A stretch of 16,825 nucleotides of DNA from CAZDSS01 sp964508185 (GTDB taxonomy: Bacteria > Pseudomonadota > Alphaproteobacteria > Sphingomonadales > Govanellaceae): NCBI GenBank assembly GCA_964508185.1, contig CAZDSS010000060.1, positions 1-16,825 on the forward strand. The letters run 5' to 3'. Numbering within the stretch: the stretch's first letter is position 1; the number at the start of each line of letters is the position of its first letter. The translations under genes and the position numbers were made by a program. The notes beneath the pieces were generated by a model. It saw nothing but the letters and a program-made list of their open reading frames with translations. It was not told where the DNA came from and made no database searches. This document shows positions 13,241 through 16,825 of this stretch, piece after piece.

Positions 13241-15970
13241 TCACGGGGCGCGATTGCCGTCCTTCACCATCCCCCGCAGGCGATAGACAAGGTCGAGCGC
13301 CTCCCGCGGGGTGAGCTCGTCGGGATTGACGGCATCAAGCGCCGCCTCCACCGGCGACGGGCCCGCGGCCTGCCGGGGCCTGGCCTGGAACGCGGCGAAC
13401 AGGGGCAGATCCTCCGCAAGGGCGCTGATGGCGCCGCCCTGCTCCCCCTGCTCTAGGCGGGTCAATACCTCTTCCGCCCGGGCGAGGACCGCAGGCGGCA
13501 GGCCCGCAAGCCGCGCCACCTGAATGCCGTAGGAACGGTCGGCGGAGCCCGGCCCCACCTCATGGAGGAAGATCACCTCGCCCTGCCATTCCTTTACCCG
13601 CATGGCATGGAGGGCGAGCTTCGACAGCCGGCTCGAGAGGGCCTTGAGTTCGTGATAGTGGGTCGCGAACAGGGCGCGGGAGCGGTTGACGTCATGAAGA
13701 TGTTCCACCGCCGCCCAGGCGATGGACAGCCCGTCATAGGTCGCGGTCCCCCGCCCCATCTCGTCGAGGATCACGAGGCTGCGCGGCCCCGCCTGCGTCA
13801 GGATGGTCGCGGTCTCCACCATCTCGACCATGAAGGTGGAGCGGCCGCGGGCAAGGTCGTCCGCCGCGCCGACGCGGCTGAACAGGCGATCGACCACGCC
13901 GATATGGGCTTCTTCCGCCGGAACGAAGGACCCCATCTGGGCCATCACGGCGATGATGGCGTTCTGGCGCAGGAAGGTGCTTTTCCCCGCCATGTTGGGC
14001 CCGGTGATGAGCCACAAGCGCGCGTCCGGGGACAGATCGCAGTCGTTGGCCACGAACGGCCCCGCCTTCATGCGCTGGAGGGATGCCTCCACCACCGGAT
14101 GCCGCCCCGCCCTGATGCGGAAATTGAGGCTGTCGTCCACCACCGGGCGGCAATAACGCTCGGCCTCGGCAAGCTCGCCGAGGGCCGCACCGAGGTCGAT
14201 CTCGGCCAGCGCCCGCGCCGCCGCGATGATGCGGTCCCAGGCGTTCATGGCGCGCCGGGTGAGATCCTCGAACAGTTCCATTTCCCGGGCGAGGGCGCGC
14301 ACGTCCGCTTCGGCGATGCGGCCCGCGAGATCCGCAAGTTCGGCGGTGTTGAAGCGCACCGCATTGGCCAGGGTCTGGCGGTGGGTGAATTCCCCGTTGA
14401 GCGGCGGCTCCATGAGGCGCTGGGCCTCCCGCGGCTTCACCTCGATATGGTAGCCGAGCACGTTGTTGTGCCGGATCTTGAGGCCCGGAATGCCGGTCAG
14501 CTCCCGGTAGCGGCTTTCCATGCCCGCAATCAATCGGCGGCTTTCGTCGCGCAAGGTGCGGAACTCGTCCAGCGCCGGATCATAGCCCGGGGCGATGAAG
14601 CCGCCGTCCCGCGCCGCCATGGGAAGCTCGCTCCGGAGCGCGCGGGAGAGCATGTCCACCAGTTCCTCATGCCCGCCGAGCGCCGCGACGGCGTCGGCAA
14701 GCTCTTCCGGAAGCTGCGCGATGCCGGCGCTGGACGCCTCCTGCAGCAGATCCTGAATGACGCCCGAGATGGCAAGCCCATCGCGAAGCGCGGCAAGGTC
14801 GCGCGGCCCGCCGCGCCCGACGGAGAGGCGCGACAGGGCCCGCTCCATGTCGGGGCTGCGTTTCAGATGGTCCCGCAGCTTGTGCCGCGCCGTGGGATTG
14901 GCGACGAAGAATTCCACAACGTCGAGTCGGCGGCCGATCTCCTTCGGGTCGGTGAGGGGGGCCGCAAGGCGCGACGCCAGAAGCCGCGCCCCCGGGCCCG
15001 TCACCGTGCGGTCAATGCAGGCGAGCAGGCTGCCGTCGCGGCTGCCGCCCAGGGTCTCGGCAAGCTCCAGATTGCGCCTTGTTGCCCCGTCGATGAGCAT
15101 GGCGCCCCGGCTTTGCTGGATTTCAGGGCAGGCGAGGCGCGGCAGCTGGGATTTCTGCGTCTCCGTCAGGTAATCGACGATCGCCCCGATGACGCCGAGC
15201 GCCGCCCGGTTGTCGGCGCCGACTCGATCGACGGCGGCAAGGCCGTGGAGGGCCTTGAGGCGCTCGAGGCCGAGATCGGCGTCGAAGCAGCGCGGGGCGC
15301 GCAGGGTGATCCGCTCCCGCCAGTCGGCGAGCGCGGATGATACCGCCGCATCCTGCAGGAGATGGTCGGAAAGCAGGAGTTCACCCGGCCGGATGCGCGC
15401 GAGCTCGCCATCGAGGCTGTCGAGGGTGACTTCGGCCAGCTGGAAGTCGCCGGTCGATATGTCCGCCCAGGCGAGGGCGTAGGCCCCGCGGGCGCGGCAG
15501 AGGGCGGCGAGATAGTTGTGGGCGCGGGCGTCGAGCAGGACGTCTTCGGTGAGCGTGCCGGGGGTGACGATTCGCACGACCCCGCGCGCCACCACCGCCT
15601 TTGATCCCCGCTTCTTCGCTTCCGCCGGGTCCTCCGTCTGTTCGCAGACGGCGACCTTGTGGCCCTTGCGGATCAGGCGCGCGAGATAGATGTCTGCGGA
15701 ATGGACGGGCACGCCGCACATGGGGATGTCCTCTCCCAGATGCTTGCCCCGGCGCGTCAGGGTGATGTCGAGGGCGGCCGCCGCGGTCACCGCATCCTCG
15801 AAGAAGAGCTCGTAGAAGTCGCCCATGCGGTAGAACAGGAGACAGTCGGGATGCTGTCCCTTGATCTCCAGATACTGCTCCATCATGGGCGTCACTTTCT
15901 CGGATCCGGCCCCGTTCCCGGACGACGCCATCCCGTCGGACCCCGCCTGGTTGTCTGCTTTTTGCAACAT
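13241..15970 (-). CDS. mutS: DNA mismatch repair protein MutS
   Basis: Mismatch recognition ATPase of 909 residues, a full-length MutS1. The mismatch-binding domain I has the Phe-x-Glu wedge as F52-Y-E54 in RMGDFYELFFEDA. Core and clamp domains follow, with GATRRNLELAETLGGSRDGSLL starting the lever region. The ATPase has Walker A GPNMAGKSTF (about 654-663), MutS signature residues in DDLARGRSTFMVEM, Walker B LVILDEMGRGTATYDG (about 730), and the histidine switch THYHEL. A C-terminal helix region mediates dimerisation. Start ATG at 15968-15970 has only a weak ribosome binding site; M14 and M29 are alternatives, and the first 24 residues are not conserved in the family. Divergent from maeB. The stop is followed by a 12-bp palindrome GCGGCCGGCCGC (13226-13237) without a T tract. 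Confidence 0.97.
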   Translation of the reverse strand: MLQKADNQAGSDGMASSGNGAGSEKVTPMMEQYLEIKGQHPDCLLFYRMGDFYELFFEDAVTAAAALDITLTRRGKHLGEDIPMCGVPVHSADIYLARLIRKGHKVAVCEQTEDPAEAKKRGSKAVVARGVVRIVTPGTLTEDVLLDARAHNYLAALCRARGAYALAWADISTGDFQLAEVTLDSLDGELARIRPGELLLSDHLLQDAAVSSALADWRERITLRAPRCFDADLGLERLKALHGLAAVDRVGADNRAALGVIGAIVDYLTETQKSQLPRLACPEIQQSRGAMLIDGATRRNLELAETLGGSRDGSLLACIDRTVTGPGARLLASRLAAPLTDPKEIGRRLDVVEFFVANPTARHKLRDHLKRSPDMERALSRLSVGRGGPRDLAALRDGLAISGVIQDLLQEASSAGIAQLPEELADAVAALGGHEELVDMLSRALRSELPMAARDGGFIAPGYDPALDEFRTLRDESRRLIAGMESRYRELTGIPGLKIRHNNVLGYHIEVKPREAQRLMEPPLNGEFTHRQTLANAVRFNTAELADLAGRIAEADVRALAREMELFEDLTRRAMNAWDRIIAAARALAEIDLGAALGELAEAERYCRPVVDDSLNFRIRAGRHPVVEASLQRMKAGPFVANDCDLSPDARLWLITGPNMAGKSTFLRQNAIIAVMAQMGSFVPAEEAHIGVVDRLFSRVGAADDLARGRSTFMVEMVETATILTQAGPRSLVILDEMGRGTATYDGLSIAWAAVEHLHDVNRSRALFATHYHELKALSSRLSKLALHAMRVKEWQGEVIFLHEVGPGSADRSYGIQVARLAGLPPAVLARAEEVLTRLEQGEQGGAISALAEDLPLFAAFQARPRQAAGPSPVEAALDAVNPDELTPREALDLVYRLRGMVKDGNRAP

Positions 15971-16008
15971 CTAGAAATTTTCGCTATCCTGCCGCGCACT
16001 AAATGCGG

Positions 16009-16036
16009 TTCACATGGTGGACTGTCAGGCTATAAA
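16009..16036 (+). promoter_or_regulatory. Possible sigma-70-type promoter of maeB
   Basis: TTCACA (16009-16014) and TATAAA (16031-16036) are 16 bases apart on the plus strand. Transcription would begin near 16043, leaving a leader of about 90 bases before the maeB ATG. The site lies in the 163-base region between the divergent mutS and maeB genes. Its -10 box directly abuts the 5' arm of the predicted hairpin at 16037-16076, so the promoter and that hairpin cannot both work as drawn. Confidence 0.45.
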
Positions 16037-16076
16037 GGGGAGGCTAAGACCCGAAAAGGCTTTAGGCAACCTTCCC
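16037..16076 (+). other. Predicted hairpin upstream of maeB
   Basis: GGGGAGG (16037-16043) can pair with CCTTCCC (16070-16076), allowing one G-U. Inside, CTAA and TTAG (16044-16047 and 16062-16065) extend the stem, and GCAA (16066-16069) is left as a bulge on the 3' side. A second stem of six pairs with a five-base loop lies at 16092-16108. No run of Ts follows, so this is not a terminator. Pairing is read by eye; a role in regulation is only a suggestion. Confidence 0.35.
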
Positions 16077-16133
16077 ATTCCGTACACAAGCACTGCGGCG
16101 AACGCAGTCAGTAGAGACGTCAGGCAACCCAGA

Positions 16134-16825
<692 letters not shown>

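Noticed and set aside
16037..16130. SAM-I-type riboswitch before maeB, suggested by GGCAACC and a following ATTCC
   Set aside because: The closing stem, the kink-turn bases and the pseudoknot partners of the S-box are not there, and maeB is not a methionine-pathway gene.

Overview
The window is a GC-rich stretch of ordinary chromosomal core from an alphaproteobacterium. The evidence is the gene order mutS-glnD-murJ-trpS, the linked rimI/tsaB/mucR and fur/plsC/miaB/phoH genes, a MucR/Ros regulator, a Fur/Mur lacking the CxxC of enterobacterial Fur, and a divergent malic enzyme gene. I cannot name genus or order. Ten Ns at 2956-2965 mark a scaffold join, so this is a draft or metagenome-derived assembly.

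Layout. Fifteen genes read leftwards (minus strand) and one, at the right edge, reads rightwards. From right to left: maeB (partial, plus strand); the divergent intergenic region 15971-16133; mutS; glnD; murJ; trpS; a DUF4136-type lipoprotein gene with its own -10 box and a clear intrinsic terminator; a universal stress protein gene; a NifU/Nfu-type iron-sulfur scaffold gene; a RutE-type nitroreductase gene; tsaB; rimI (TGATG overlap with tsaB); mucR with a good promoter and ribosome binding site; the assembly gap; fur; plsC (possibly olsA); miaB; and phoH (partial, cut by the left edge). No intergenic stretch exceeds about 205 bases. I see no tRNA, rRNA, CRISPR, prophage or insertion sequence.

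How the genes relate. Two genes serve tRNA position 37: tsaB for t6A and miaB for ms2i6A, whose radical-SAM enzyme depends on iron-sulfur supply (Nfu). GlnD sets PII uridylylation and so nitrogen status. MurJ flips lipid II. MutS does mismatch repair. TrpS charges tRNA-Trp. Fur/Mur and MucR are global transcription regulators. The shared orientation and short spacings suggest several small operons rather than one pathway.

The most notable feature is technical. The 5' end of fur is broken at the scaffold gap. The contig end carries a 46-bp perfect inverted copy of an internal piece of miaB, followed by 42 bp of unplaced sequence, and the likely native fur start codon with its Shine-Dalgarno survives on the far side of the gap at 2967-2980. 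Biologically, the best leads are a MucR zinc finger in which two of four zinc ligands are replaced, a plsC-like gene whose locus suggests OlsA (ornithine lipid synthesis), and a foldable leader upstream of maeB. I found no convincing undescribed multi-gene system.
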